In this document: piece by piece, positions 26,246 to 34,349 of the stretch
How the letters are laid out: each line of letters opens with the position of its first letter
Numbering within the stretch: the stretch's first letter is position 1
Assembly: GCF_036188265.1 (NCBI RefSeq)
Contig: NZ_CP108093.1
Location: 3,237,001 to 3,301,000 of the forward strand
Origin: Streptomyces sp. NBC_00247
GTDB lineage: Bacteria > Actinomycetota > Actinomycetes > Streptomycetales > Streptomycetaceae
DNA: 64,000 nt
Reading direction: 5' to 3'
The notes under the pieces: model-generated
What the model was told of the DNA's origin: nothing
Database searches by the model: none
The model's input: only the letters and a program-made list of their open reading frames with translations
Position numbers and translations under genes: made by a program

Positions 26246-27157
26246 TCAGGCGTCGTGCAGCCAGGGGCGCAGCTTCTCCGGGTTGCGGACCACCCACAGG
26301 CGGGTGACGCGGCCGTCGGCGATCTCCAACGACGCGACCGTCAGGACGGTGCCCCCGCTCCGGGCCACCAGGCCCGGTGTGCCGTTGACCGAGCGTTCCA
26401 GGAGTTCGAGGCCGGGAGCCCGGTCGGCGATGGCGGCCATGTAGGCGGCGATGCGCGCACCGCCCTCGACGGGGCGCAGGACGGCGCTCGTCAGGCCGCC
26501 GCCGTCGGCGGTCAGCACCGCGGCCGGGTCGAGGAGGCCGACGAGGGCCGCGATGTCCCTGGTCTCCCAGGCCTCCTTGACCTGCCGCACCACGTCGCCC
26601 CGGCCGGCCGCCGTCACCGGCGCGCGCTCCTCGCGCAACCGCCGCCGTCCCGAGGCGGCGAGCTGTTTGCAGGCGGCCGGGGTCCGGCCGAGGACGTCGG
26701 CGATCTCGGCGAACGGGTAGCGGAACACGTCGTGCAGGACGACCGCCACGCGCTCGGCGGGGGTCATCGATTCCAGTACGACGAGGAAGGCCATGGTCAC
26801 CGACTCGTCCAGGACCATCAGATCGGCGGGGTCGGCCCCGCCGTCCCGGTCCCGCCCGGCCGGGCCGGGCAGCGGATCGCGCAGCGGGTCGGGCAGCCAG
26901 GAGCCGACGTACCGTTCGCGTCGCGCCCGCGCCGAGCCGAGTACGTCCAGGCAGATCCGGCCGGTCACGGTCGTCAGCCAGGCGCCGGGGGCGGCGACCT
27001 CGTCCCGCCGTGCGGGCGCCAGCGCGTACCAGCGGGTGTACGCCTCCTGCACGGCGTCCTCGGACTCGGCGAGCGAGCCGAGCAACCGGTAGGCGATGTT
27101 GATGAGTTGGCGCCGTTCTCCGGCGACCTCGTCGGTGCGCGCTCCCGCCGTACCCAT
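26246..27157 (-). CDS. ECF41-type extracytoplasmic function sigma factor (SigJ-like)
   Basis: 303 residues. Sigma region 2 is LINIAYRLLGSLAESEDAVQEAYTRW; region 4 is LESMTPAERVAVVLHDVFRYPFAEIADVLGRTPAACKQLASRGR-like. A fused SnoaL-like C-terminal domain (from about residue 190) has the ECF41 marks TADGGG and RNPEKL. In ECF41 factors this extension takes the place of an anti-sigma factor and sets activity. The usual neighbour, a carboxymuconolactone decarboxylase or oxidoreductase/epimerase, is absent. Instead a small membrane protein is divergent. The linker between regions 2 and 4 is Pro/Asp rich. Confidence 0.92.
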   Translation of the reverse strand: MGTAGARTDEVAGERRQLINIAYRLLGSLAESEDAVQEAYTRWYALAPARRDEVAAPGAWLTTVTGRICLDVLGSARARRERYVGSWLPDPLRDPLPGPAGRDRDGGADPADLMVLDESVTMAFLVVLESMTPAERVAVVLHDVFRYPFAEIADVLGRTPAACKQLAASGRRRLREERAPVTAAGRGDVVRQVKEAWETRDIAALVGLLDPAAVLTADGGGLTSAVLRPVEGGARIAAYMAAIADRAPGLELLERSVNGTPGLVARSGGTVLTVASLEIADGRVTRLWVVRNPEKLRPWLHDA

Positions 27158-27262
27158 CCCTGCCGCCCCCTCGCCTTACCTTTCCCGGGCCCGTGTCGTC
27201 GGGCGGTCAAGACCTTACCGACCGACTGCCCTCCGGGGCGGAGCAGAAGGGGGACCGTGGCC

Positions 27263-27667
27263 ATGACGACCCGGGCGACGACCGAGCACACGACGACGGA
27301 GCGGGCGACGGCACGGCAGGCGGCGGAGCGCCGCTTCTCGTTCCTGCGGATCGCGATAGCCCTGCAGACCCTGACCATCTTCCTCCAAGCGGTCTCCGCC
27401 GGGCTGCTGCTGACCGCCTCCTACGGCGAGACGCTGCACGGCGTGGGCGCCCGGGTGATGTACGCGGCGTCGATGCTGTACCTCCTCGCGGCGGTACTGG
27501 CGTGGAAGCCGGGCGGCGGTCCGGTCCGGCCGATCTGGCACGCGAGCGGTTTCCTGGTCCTCGCGTCGGTGCAGGTCGTGCTCGGTATCGCGCACGTCCC
27601 CTCGGTCCATCTCCCGCTCGGGGTGCTGATGTTCGGCCTGAGCCTGCTCGCACTGGTCAAGCGCTGA
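27263..27667 (+). CDS. Small four-helix membrane protein
   Basis: A 134-residue protein with a polar Thr/Glu-rich N-terminus and four predicted membrane helices (IAIALQTLTIFLQAVSAGLLL, ARVMYAASMLYLLAAVLAW, ASGFLVLASVQVVLGIAHV, LPLGVLMFGLSLLALV). I do not recognise a named family. It is divergent from the ECF41 sigma factor gene, 105 bp away, and so may be its target. No ECF41-like promoter was obvious by eye. ATG 27263 follows AAGGGGG by 9 bp; GTG 27257 is an alternative. Confidence 0.75.
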   Translation: MTTRATTEHTTTERATARQAAERRFSFLRIAIALQTLTIFLQAVSAGLLLTASYGETLHGVGARVMYAASMLYLLAAVLAWKPGGGPVRPIWHASGFLVLASVQVVLGIAHVPSVHLPLGVLMFGLSLLALVKR

Positions 27668-27752
27668 GAGCCGTACGCGCCCCGGGCGCGGGAACCACGG
27701 GCGCGGAATGGTTCGTCCCCCCGTCCGACCGGGCAATCATCCGGCATCGAGG

Positions 27753-27812
27753 CCGCTCCAAGACTGCCGGTTCCCGGCAGTGACGGTGGGCCCCGGGCCG
27801 TGAGACGCTCCG
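27753..27812. promoter_or_regulatory. Shared operator element upstream of nfeD-flotillin
   Basis: A 30-bp element (27753-27782) with the palindrome ACTGCCGG-TTC-CCGGCAGT at 27763-27781 is followed 18 bp later by TGAGACGCTCCG (27801-27812). The same element, 28 of 30 bases identical, with TGACACGATCCG at the same distance, occurs at 46892-46951. It probably binds a dimeric regulator. Confidence 0.7.
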
Positions 27813-27866
27813 GTCGTCTCGCCACGGAGCCGGGCCGGGGGGCCCGAAAGCTCAAGGGGGTACGAA

Positions 27867-28391
27867 GTGACGCTTCTGCTCGCACTGGGTGCGGCGGGAC
27901 TCACCCTGCTCGCTCTGTCGTTGCTCTTCGACGGCATCCTGGAGGGGATCTTCGGGGGGCTCTTCGGGGGCCTGCTCAACGGACTGTTCGACGGCCTGCT
28001 CTCGCTCCCGGTGATCGCCGGATTCCTCTCGATGCTCGGCTTCGGCGGAGCGATCGTGCAGGGCACCACCGGGGCGGGACTGGCCGCGGCCCTGGCGAGC
28101 GGGGGCCTCGCGGGACTGGTCGCGGCCTGGCTGACCTGGAAGTTCAGCCGGTCCCTGATGCAGGACCGCACGGACCCCACACCGCGCGGCGACGACCTGA
28201 TCGGCACCACCGGTTCCGTCGTCACCGCCATTCCGGCAGGCGGATACGGCGAGGTGCTGCTGCGCCACGCCGGGCACACCGTCAAGTACGCGGCGAAGAG
28301 CGCCGCACCCGTCGCACAGGGCACCGAGATCTGGGTGGAGGCCACCTTGTCCACCTCGTCGGTCACGGTACGCCCGGTAGAACGCCCGTAA
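27867..28391 (+). CDS. NfeD-like membrane protein
   Basis: 174 residues. The N-terminal half is hydrophobic (TLLLALGAAGLTLLALSLLF, then a Gly/Leu/Phe-rich segment GIFGGLFGGLLNGLFDGLL, and GAGLAAALASGGLAGLVAAWL). The C-terminal part (GTTGSVVTAIPAGGYGEVLLRHAGHTVKYAAKS, AQGTEIWVEATLS) looks like the OB-fold domain of NfeD/YuaF proteins. These are encoded next to flotillins and help form or edit membrane microdomains. GTG 27867 follows AAGGGGG. It is 61 bp upstream of the flotillin gene, clearly one operon. Confidence 0.85.
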   Translation: MTLLLALGAAGLTLLALSLLFDGILEGIFGGLFGGLLNGLFDGLLSLPVIAGFLSMLGFGGAIVQGTTGAGLAAALASGGLAGLVAAWLTWKFSRSLMQDRTDPTPRGDDLIGTTGSVVTAIPAGGYGEVLLRHAGHTVKYAAKSAAPVAQGTEIWVEATLSTSSVTVRPVERP

Positions 28392-28452
28392 AACATACGG
28401 TCGTTGAACAATCCGCCGCCCGAACGGACGGCGGGCCAGGGGGCATCACCAC

Positions 28453-29931
28453 ATGAGTCCAGTCGTCATCTCCGTCATCGGCATCGTCGTTCTGTTCGTG
28501 TTTCTCGGCCTCGCCGTCGTCACCCGGTACAAAGTCGCCGGCCCGAGCGAGGCGTTCATCATCACCGGCCGCCGGGGCAAGAAGCACACGGACCCGGTCA
28601 CCGGTCTGACCAGCATCGACAACACCGGCCAGAAGGTCGTGGTCGGCGGCGGCGTCTTCGTGGTGCCGTTCGTGCAGCAGCGGTACACCCTCGACCTCTC
28701 CAGCCGGCAGATCCCGGTGAAGGTGCGCGGGGCCGTCACCCTGCGCGGGGTGAAGGCGAACCTCGAAGGCGTCGCGATCGTCAAGGTCGGTGGCAGCGAG
28801 GACGCGATCCGGGCGTCCGCGCAGCGGTTCCTGCGCCAGCAGGCGGGGATCGCGGGCTTCACCCAGGAGGTCCTCTCGGGTTCGCTGCGCGCGATCGTCG
28901 GCCGGATGGCGGTCGAGGACATCATCCGCGACCGCGCCGCCTTCGCCAGTCAGGTCGCGGAGGAGGCCGAGGCCAGCCTCTCCGGCCAGGGTCTGATCCT
29001 GGACGCCTTCCAGATCCACGACATCACCACCGAGGGCACCTATCTGGAGGACCTGGGCCGCCCCGAGGCAGCCCGCGCCAAGCAGGAGGCGGACATCGCC
29101 GAGGCCAACTCGCGGCGGACCTCCGAGCAGGCCCGGCTGAAGGCGGCCGAGGACATCGCCGTCGCCGAGCGGACCTTCTACCTGAAGCAGGCCGAGATCC
29201 GGGTGGAGACCGAGGTGGCCGCCGCCAAGGCGAACGCCGCAGGGCCGCTCGCCGAGGCCGCCCGTCAGCAGGAGGTTCTCCAGGAGCAGGAGAAGGTCGC
29301 CCAGCGCCAGGCCGCGCTGACCGACCGCGAGCTCGACACCCGCGTCCGCAAGCCCGCCGACGCCGCCCGGTACCAGGCCGAGCAGGAGGCGGAGGCCCGC
29401 CGTATCGCCAAGGTCAAGGAGGCGGAAGCCACCGCCGACCGCGCACGGCTGACCGGTGAGGGCGAGAAGCTCCAGCGTTCGGCACTGGCGGCGGCGGTAC
29501 GCATCGAGGGCGAGGCCCAGGCCGCCGCCATCGCCGCCCGGGGTGCGGCGGAAGCCGAGGCCATGCGGAAGAAGGCCGACGCCTTCGCGCAGTACGGCGA
29601 CGCGGCCGTCCTGCAGATGCTGGTGGAGGTGCTGCCCAAGGTCGTCGCCAAGGCGGCGGAGCCGCTGAGCGCCATCGACAAGCTGACGGTCATCTCCACC
29701 GACGGAGCGAGCCAGTTGGCACGCACCGTCACCGACAACGTCGCGCAGGGCATGGAGTTGCTCACCTCCACGACCGGCGTCGACCTCGCCTCGCTCCTCA
29801 AGAACCTCACCGCCTCCCGGACCGGCGCACCGGCAGCCGCCGTGGCGGCGGGTTCCGAGGCGGCTGCGGAGCCGAGCGGCACGGACGGGGGGAACGCGAA
29901 GGGCGACGGGAAGATCGAGGTCACCGACTGA
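28453..29931 (+). CDS. Flotillin (SPFH/band 7 domain membrane-raft protein)
   Basis: 492 residues. One N-terminal membrane helix (VVISVIGIVVLFVFLGLAVV) is followed by an SPFH domain (GPSEAFIITGRRG, VVPFVQQRYTLDLSSRQIPV, residues about 28-190). A long Ala/Glu/Gln coiled coil (about 200-380) has the EA-rich repeats of flotillins, and the C-terminus is disordered. Flotillins oligomerise on the cytoplasmic face and organise membrane domains. The ATG at 28453 follows a G-rich stretch. It is co-transcribed with the NfeD-like gene. Putative control is through the palindrome at 27763-27781. Confidence 0.94.
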   Translation: MSPVVISVIGIVVLFVFLGLAVVTRYKVAGPSEAFIITGRRGKKHTDPVTGLTSIDNTGQKVVVGGGVFVVPFVQQRYTLDLSSRQIPVKVRGAVTLRGVKANLEGVAIVKVGGSEDAIRASAQRFLRQQAGIAGFTQEVLSGSLRAIVGRMAVEDIIRDRAAFASQVAEEAEASLSGQGLILDAFQIHDITTEGTYLEDLGRPEAARAKQEADIAEANSRRTSEQARLKAAEDIAVAERTFYLKQAEIRVETEVAAAKANAAGPLAEAARQQEVLQEQEKVAQRQAALTDRELDTRVRKPADAARYQAEQEAEARRIAKVKEAEATADRARLTGEGEKLQRSALAAAVRIEGEAQAAAIAARGAAEAEAMRKKADAFAQYGDAAVLQMLVEVLPKVVAKAAEPLSAIDKLTVISTDGASQLARTVTDNVAQGMELLTSTTGVDLASLLKNLTASRTGAPAAAVAAGSEAAAEPSGTDGGNAKGDGKIEVTD

Positions 29932-30002
29932 GGGCTGCCCGCTCCGAGTGGGGCCGTCCGCGCCCGAAGGCCGTCCCGCAGCCTTCAGGTGTGCGGGCGG
30001 CC

Positions 30003-31748
30003 TCATTCGTCCGCCGGGTGCTCCGGGGGTCGTGCACCCGCGCCGACCGGTGAGGCGAGCCCGGCGAGGCGGTCGCGCCAGCCGCCGGAGCCGTCCCCGG
30101 CAAGCCCGTCCTCGCCCCGGGCCCGCGCGTCCGCGTCCCGTCGGGCCGCCCACAGCGCGAACGCCTCCGCCTGTTGGCACTTCTCGCACTTCGTGCGCCC
30201 GCCGTGCGCCCGGAGCATGTGCTCGTCCCCGGGCCCCTCGCAGACCACCAGGGGCACCTGGGGCGGTCCCTCCCGGTCGAGCTCCTCGCCCGATTCGGAC
30301 ACCCACCCCCGGCCCGGCACCAGGACCACGCTGCCGGGCCGGTCCACACCCCGGGGACGCGAGGCCCCCGGCGCCACGGCTCCCCCCACGACACGTCTGC
30401 GGCCCGGCTCGGGCGGCATCTTCTCCGTCAGCCGGTGCCGCACGAACCCGACGGCCGATCTCACCCCGTCCTTCGGCAGCTGAGAGCTCAGCACGTATCG
30501 CATGTCGGCGGCCGACACACCGCGCCGCAGCCACTCCGCCGCCTTGTCCACCAGGCCCCGTACCTCGTACTGCCCCAGGTGCAGCTGCTTCGTCTCCTTC
30601 CTCAGCGACAGCAGCACCTGCTCCGCCAGCACCATCTCGGACGTCCAGTCCTTCCCCCGCGCCGCCTCCGGGGCCTCCGCCACGGGAGCGGGAGCGGCTA
30701 CGGGAACGGCCACGGGAACGCGTTCGGGTACGGGAACGCTTTCGGGTTCAAGAACGGAGGCGGCCGCGGGCGCGGGGGCGGGCCCGTCCACCGACTGCGG
30801 GACGGGTGCGGGGGCGGCGGCGGGGGCGGCCGAAGGCCCGCACACGCGCACCGGCTCGGTCCACGGCGCACGCACCCGCCCGTCCTCCGTCGCCCGTACG
30901 TACGCCCCTGGGGGCGCGGCAGCGATCACCGGGGCGGTCCTCGGCTGCGGAACCTCGGCCCGCACGACCGGCGCCGCCGGGACCCCCACCGGGTCCTGCT
31001 CGATCAGCCACTCCGGCGGATCCGCCCAGAAGCCGCTGTCGGACTCGTCCGTGAGCAGGGGCCCCAGCTCGAACCGGCGTGCGTACCCGACTCGTTCGGC
31101 GTTCGAGTTCTCCACCACGCTGGTAGGTAGGTGGGACGAGCGCGCCATCAGTTGTCCGTCAGGTGGGTAGCCGCCGCCCCTCCGCCCGTGCAGCCGACCG
31201 GCAGGCGGACCCACGTCACTCGGATTGACCTGCGGCAACGCACTGTCCCGGGGCGCCCACCCTCCGGCCGGTCCCCAGCTCGACCTCCTGCCCGGCCCCC
31301 GGTGCGAGCAACTGTCCGAGCCGCCGCCAGGCCCTTCTCCCGACACCTCGCCCGGCCCTTCGCCCGGTCCCTCGCCCGGCCCCTCGTCGGACCAGACCGT
31401 CTCATGCTCCCGGCGCGCCCAGACCGCCTTCGCCTCCTGCGGAGTGATAGGCGCGTTCGCCAGGATCTGCGCGGTCGCCCACCGGCCCCCGTCGTAGGGG
31501 TAGGACCACTGGTGCAAGTAGCCCTCGCGCTTCAGAAACCTCTTGGCCCTCTTGTACGGACCGGAATCGATGCCGGCCGCCCGGGCGTAATCCGACAGCG
31601 GTCCCAGCAAGCCGAGACGCTCCTCGTCGGGGAGCCCCTCCACGTACAACACGATGATCTTCGCGTCGCTGTTCATCCGGCGCGAGCCGACCAGTGACCT
31701 CGAACGCCTGCCGGTGTCCGACACCGGCGAGATAGCATGCCAAAGCAT
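30003..31748 (-). CDS. Large helix-turn-helix protein, Streptomyces-specific
   Basis: About 581 residues; I know no functional name. The N-terminal part (MNSDAKIIVLYVEGLPDEERLG, YKRAKRFLKREGYLHQWSY, TPQEAKAVWARREHE) is a helix-turn-helix domain of the kind seen in many Streptomyces chromosomal and plasmid proteins. Then come a GEGP repeat, a long Pro/Ala/Val-rich linker, a second helical domain (EMVLAEQVLLSLRKETKQLHLGQYEVRGLVDKAAEWLRRGVSAADMRYVL) and a C-terminal CEKCQQAEAFALWAARR with two Cys. The ATG at 31748 has GAAAGG 9 bp upstream; ATG 31676 is an alternative. A nested palindrome lies about 80 bp upstream and may be autoregulatory. Confidence 0.78.
   Translation of the reverse strand: MLWHAISPVSDTGRRSRSLVGSRRMNSDAKIIVLYVEGLPDEERLGLLGPLSDYARAAGIDSGPYKRAKRFLKREGYLHQWSYPYDGGRWATAQILANAPITPQEAKAVWARREHETVWSDEGPGEGPGEGPGEVSGEGPGGGSDSCSHRGPGRRSSWGPAGGWAPRDSALPQVNPSDVGPPAGRLHGRRGGGYPPDGQLMARSSHLPTSVVENSNAERVGYARRFELGPLLTDESDSGFWADPPEWLIEQDPVGVPAAPVVRAEVPQPRTAPVIAAAPPGAYVRATEDGRVRAPWTEPVRVCGPSAAPAAAPAPVPQSVDGPAPAPAAASVLEPESVPVPERVPVAVPVAAPAPVAEAPEAARGKDWTSEMVLAEQVLLSLRKETKQLHLGQYEVRGLVDKAAEWLRRGVSAADMRYVLSSQLPKDGVRSAVGFVRHRLTEKMPPEPGRRRVVGGAVAPGASRPRGVDRPGSVVLVPGRGWVSESGEELDREGPPQVPLVVCEGPGDEHMLRAHGGRTKCEKCQQAEAFALWAARRDADARARGEDGLAGDGSGGWRDRLAGLASPVGAGARPPEHPADE
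31326..31385. repeat. 12-bp coding tandem repeat, 5 copies
   Basis: Within the large HTH gene five 12-bp units encode EGPG-EGPG-EGPG-EVSG-EGPG, forming a flexible spacer after the N-terminal DNA-binding domain. Confidence 0.82.
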
Positions 31749-31824
31749 CCCTGTGGACCTTTCTCTCTGCTTGTCCATAGCGGTGAAGGCCCTCGGGACG
31801 GTGCTGTTACACCGCCGGGGGCCG

Positions 31825-31852
31825 CGCTATGTGCGCGTTCGCACACATAGCG
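31825..31852. promoter_or_regulatory. Nested palindromes upstream of the HTH gene
   Basis: CGCTATGTG (31825-31833) and CACATAGCG (31844-31852) are exact inverted arms. Inside, offset by half a turn, lies a second 16-bp palindrome TGTGCG-CGTT-CGCACA at 31830-31845. The site is 77 bp upstream of the ATG at 31748, a likely operator position. Confidence 0.6.
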
Positions 31853-32111
31853 TGATGACGGGGTCACCGTACAACACCCGTAACACCCCTCAGGACACGA
31901 ACGGCCCGCCACCGGACACATGCACCCAGAGACCCCAACTGCCGCTTGAGTCATGGCTCCGGACGGGTCATCAGTTCGAAAGGGTGAGCGGTGGACTCCC
32001 GCGTTCCCGCGCCCCGTACCTCGCTCCTCGCGGGCGGTCCGGGAGAGGCGGCCGACACCGCGCGGCCGGGGCGGAGTCGGGCCCCTGCCGCGTGCGCGGC
32101 CAGGGGCGTGG

Positions 32112-32452
32112 GTGGTGGCGACAGGGGGACCGCGCGTCGCCGACTTCGCCCACCCGGACAGGTCGTACTGGGACGCGGCGAAGGTGGAATTCACCGCCGG
32201 GAAGAAGCTGGGCGCCGCGACCTCGAACCCCTGCGACGACACCGGCGGAACGGGCAGGACCGAGGAGTCCCCCGGCAGGGCCGAGGAGCCCCCGGCGGGA
32301 CGGGGACCGCCTACGCGGTGGACGGCATCTCGCCCGAACTCGCCGTCGGGGTCGGCGACACACCGGAGACCGCCACGTTCTTCGCGGTCCACTCCGACGC
32401 GGACGACGCCGAGTTCCCGCCCGAGGTGCGGAAGCCGATCGACGGCTCCTGA
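32112..32452 (+). pseudogene. Frameshifted remnant of a small Streptomyces protein (DUF6281-like)
   Basis: One frame reads ADFAHPDRSYWDAAKVEFTAG then KKLGAATSNPCDDTGG (about 32136-32250). From about 32300 another frame continues GTAYAVDGISPELAVGVGD, then TPETATFFAVHSDADD and ends PPEVRKPIDGS with TGA at 32450. Together they look like one small secreted or lipoprotein of a type I associate, from memory, with DUF6281 (CDDTGG followed by an AYAV strand). One frameshift lies near 32280-32300, and I cannot find a signal peptide upstream, so the 5' end is damaged too. A sequencing error is an alternative to real decay. Confidence 0.55.
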
Positions 32453-32612
32453 GCCGGTGCCGGACGGGGCACGGTGTTCGGAGAGGCACGGTGCCCCGCC
32501 CGGCAACGGCAGGCGGGGCCCGGTGTGGTTCCACGGCTGACGCCGTACCGGACCCCCGCACCGGACCCCGCGCAGGCCGTGCGACCAGGGGGCCGCAGGC
32601 GACCCTCGCCGC

Positions 32613-33167
32613 TCAGCGGCCGGTGGGTGTGCTGGTGGGCGCGGCGGTGGCGACGGCGGCGGGGGCGTCGCCACCCGGGTCGGCGGAAGCCGGGACCGTG
32701 GCGACGGGGCCCGTGAAGTTCGGGTCCGTGGCGACCGGGGACGGCACGGCGGAGGCCGAGGACCCGGCGGAGGGCTCCTGCGGGACGGGCCCCGCTCCGG
32801 ACACCGTCGGGGTGGGGGCCGGTGTGGGTGGCTGCCCGGTCGAGGGAGGTCCGGACGGGGCCGGGGTGGCCGGGGACGGCACCGGTGACGCGGGGGAGAG
32901 GGGGGAGGCCGGAGACGCGGGGAGGACCGGCACGCCCGGTGAGTCCCCGCCCGCCGCCAGGCGGAACGGCAGGACCGCCAGCCCGGCGACCGCGCACGCG
33001 ACACCGACCCCGGCGGCGGCCCGACGGTACCTCCGGCCGGCCGCGCTGCGGCGGATCGCCTCGTACCGGCCCGGGGGCGGACCGAGACGGTCGCCGGTGG
33101 GCCGCAGGATGACGGCGAGCGGGTCGTCGGGCTCGAACTCCGGCTCCTCGTCAACGCGTGTGATCAA
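32613..33167 (-). CDS. Putative membrane anti-sigma factor
   Basis: 184 residues. A short cytoplasmic N-terminus (DDPLAVILRPTGDRLGPPPGRYEAIRRSAAGRRYRR) is followed by one membrane helix (AAAGVGVACAVAGLAVLPFRL) and an outside tail almost wholly of Pro, Ser, Thr and Ala. It overlaps the upstream ECF sigma gene by 17 bp, and this gene order and topology are usual for partners of SigE-type sigma factors. No zinc-binding anti-sigma motif (HxxxCxxC) is present, so inhibition, if any, would be by a different fold. The tail could span the peptidoglycan and act as a wall sensor. Confidence 0.72.
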   Translation of the reverse strand: MITRVDEEPEFEPDDPLAVILRPTGDRLGPPPGRYEAIRRSAAGRRYRRAAAGVGVACAVAGLAVLPFRLAAGGDSPGVPVLPASPASPLSPASPVPSPATPAPSGPPSTGQPPTPAPTPTVSGAGPVPQEPSAGSSASAVPSPVATDPNFTGPVATVPASADPGGDAPAAVATAAPTSTPTGR

Positions 33168-33678
33168 GGCTTCTCCTCAGGTGGGCGCGGAGCAGTTCGC
33201 GGGCCGCGTGGAGATCGGCCTTGACGGTCCCTTCCTTCCGCCCGGTCAGCGCGGACACTTCCCGGATCGGCATGTCCGCGTAGTAATGCAACAGGATCGG
33301 CACGCGCAGCCGTTCGGGCAACGACTGCACCATCATCCGCACCGAGGGGTCGGCCTGCTCGGCGTGACCGCCGACGACCTCCTCGGCGACCACCCGGCGT
33401 ACCGCCTTGCGCTCGCGCTCCAGCGAACGCCAGTGGTCGCGTACGAGGTTGGCGGCGGTGACGTAGAGGTACCCGCGCGGCTCGTCCACCGAAGTCCACC
33501 GCGCCCAGAGCCGGGTGAACGCCTCCGAGGCGATCTCGTGCGCCGTCCCGTCGTCGTCCACCAGGCGGCGGCACCACCCGGCGAGACGCGGATAGAGGAC
33601 GGCGAACAGCTCCGACGCGGCCTGGTCGTGCCGGCCGCGCCGGTCGCTCCTGTCGCTCCTCCCGAGGGCCCGCTTCAT
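33151..33678 (-). CDS. ECF sigma factor (SigE-like group)
   Basis: 175 residues with only regions 2 and 4. Region 2: SELFAVLYPRLAGWCRRLVDD then EIASEAFTRLWARW and EPRGYLYVTAANLVRDHWR. Region 4: QSLPERLRVPILLHYYADMPI then REVSALTGRKEGTVKADLH. It directs RNA polymerase to a small regulon, probably its own operon. Its ATG overlaps the sortase stop by 4 bp and its 3' end overlaps the putative anti-sigma gene. An operon in which sortase, sortase substrate and sigma factor are co-translated points to cell-wall surveillance. Confidence 0.93.
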   Translation of the reverse strand: MKRALGRSDRSDRRGRHDQAASELFAVLYPRLAGWCRRLVDDDGTAHEIASEAFTRLWARWTSVDEPRGYLYVTAANLVRDHWRSLERERKAVRRVVAEEVVGGHAEQADPSVRMMVQSLPERLRVPILLHYYADMPIREVSALTGRKEGTVKADLHAARELLRAHLRRSLDHTR

Positions 33679-34349
33679 CGGGCTCCCGGGTGGGACGCGG
33701 TCCCGCCCGACCCGGCTAGGGCCGCGAAGACGATCACGTTGTCCTGGTAGCCGCCGTCGTCGTCGCGGGCCCCACCGCAGGTGATGAGCCGCAGCTCGGG
33801 TCGGTCCACGTTGCCGTAGACCTGCTGGGTGGGGAACTCCGCCTTCGCCACCGTCCGGGTGGCGAAGACGGAGAACTCGGCCGCCGTCCCGTCTTTCAGG
33901 CGCACCACGACCCGGTCCCCCGCCCGCAGTTCCCCGAGGCGCCGGAACACCCCGTCGCCGTACGACCCGACCGTCACGTGTCCCAGGATCACAGCCGGGC
34001 CCCTCTGGCCGGGGGTCGGCCCGTGCTCGTACCAGCCCGCCCGGTCGTGCGCGGTGATCGCGGGCACCTCCACCGTGCCGTCCGCCTCCAGGCCCAGCCG
34101 GACGACCGGGGTGTCCACCCCGATCGCCGGAACCTCCAACCGCAGCGGCAGCGAGCGCGCCAACGCGTCCGGCTCCGCCCCGACATGGGGCGAGCCCTTC
34201 GCGGACGGCCCGCCACCGGGCGCGGGGGTGACGGCAGCCCCCGCCCGCACATCACCCGTACCGCTCCCACCGCCCGCACGACTGCCACAACCGGCGAGCA
34301 GCGAGGCCACGGCGGCGATCCCGAAGGCCCGCCTGGAGTACGAGGTCAC
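33675..34349 (-). CDS. Class F sortase (lipoprotein-type N-terminus)
   Basis: 224 residues. The N-terminus MTSYSRRAFGIAAVASLLAGC is a signal peptide with a lipobox-like LLAGC. The sortase barrel starts LRLEVPAIGVDTPVVRLGL. The catalytic His is in VILGHVTVGSYG and the catalytic Cys in LITCGGARDDDGG. The usual Arg of sortases is expected near the end of the barrel, where the sequence is GGYQDNVIVFA, with Gln. Sortases cleave sorting signals and attach proteins to the wall. The gene overlaps both neighbours by 4 bp: the surface protein upstream is its obvious substrate, and the sigma gene lies downstream. Confidence 0.9.
   Translation of the reverse strand: MTSYSRRAFGIAAVASLLAGCGSRAGGGSGTGDVRAGAAVTPAPGGGPSAKGSPHVGAEPDALARSLPLRLEVPAIGVDTPVVRLGLEADGTVEVPAITAHDRAGWYEHGPTPGQRGPAVILGHVTVGSYGDGVFRRLGELRAGDRVVVRLKDGTAAEFSVFATRTVAKAEFPTQQVYGNVDRPELRLITCGGARDDDGGYQDNVIVFAALAGSGGTASHPGAR

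Noticed and set aside
29966..29986. Terminator GAAGGC...GCCTTC after the flotillin gene
   Set aside because: Only a 6-bp stem with a 9-nt loop and no U-run, so too weak to call in this GC-rich DNA.
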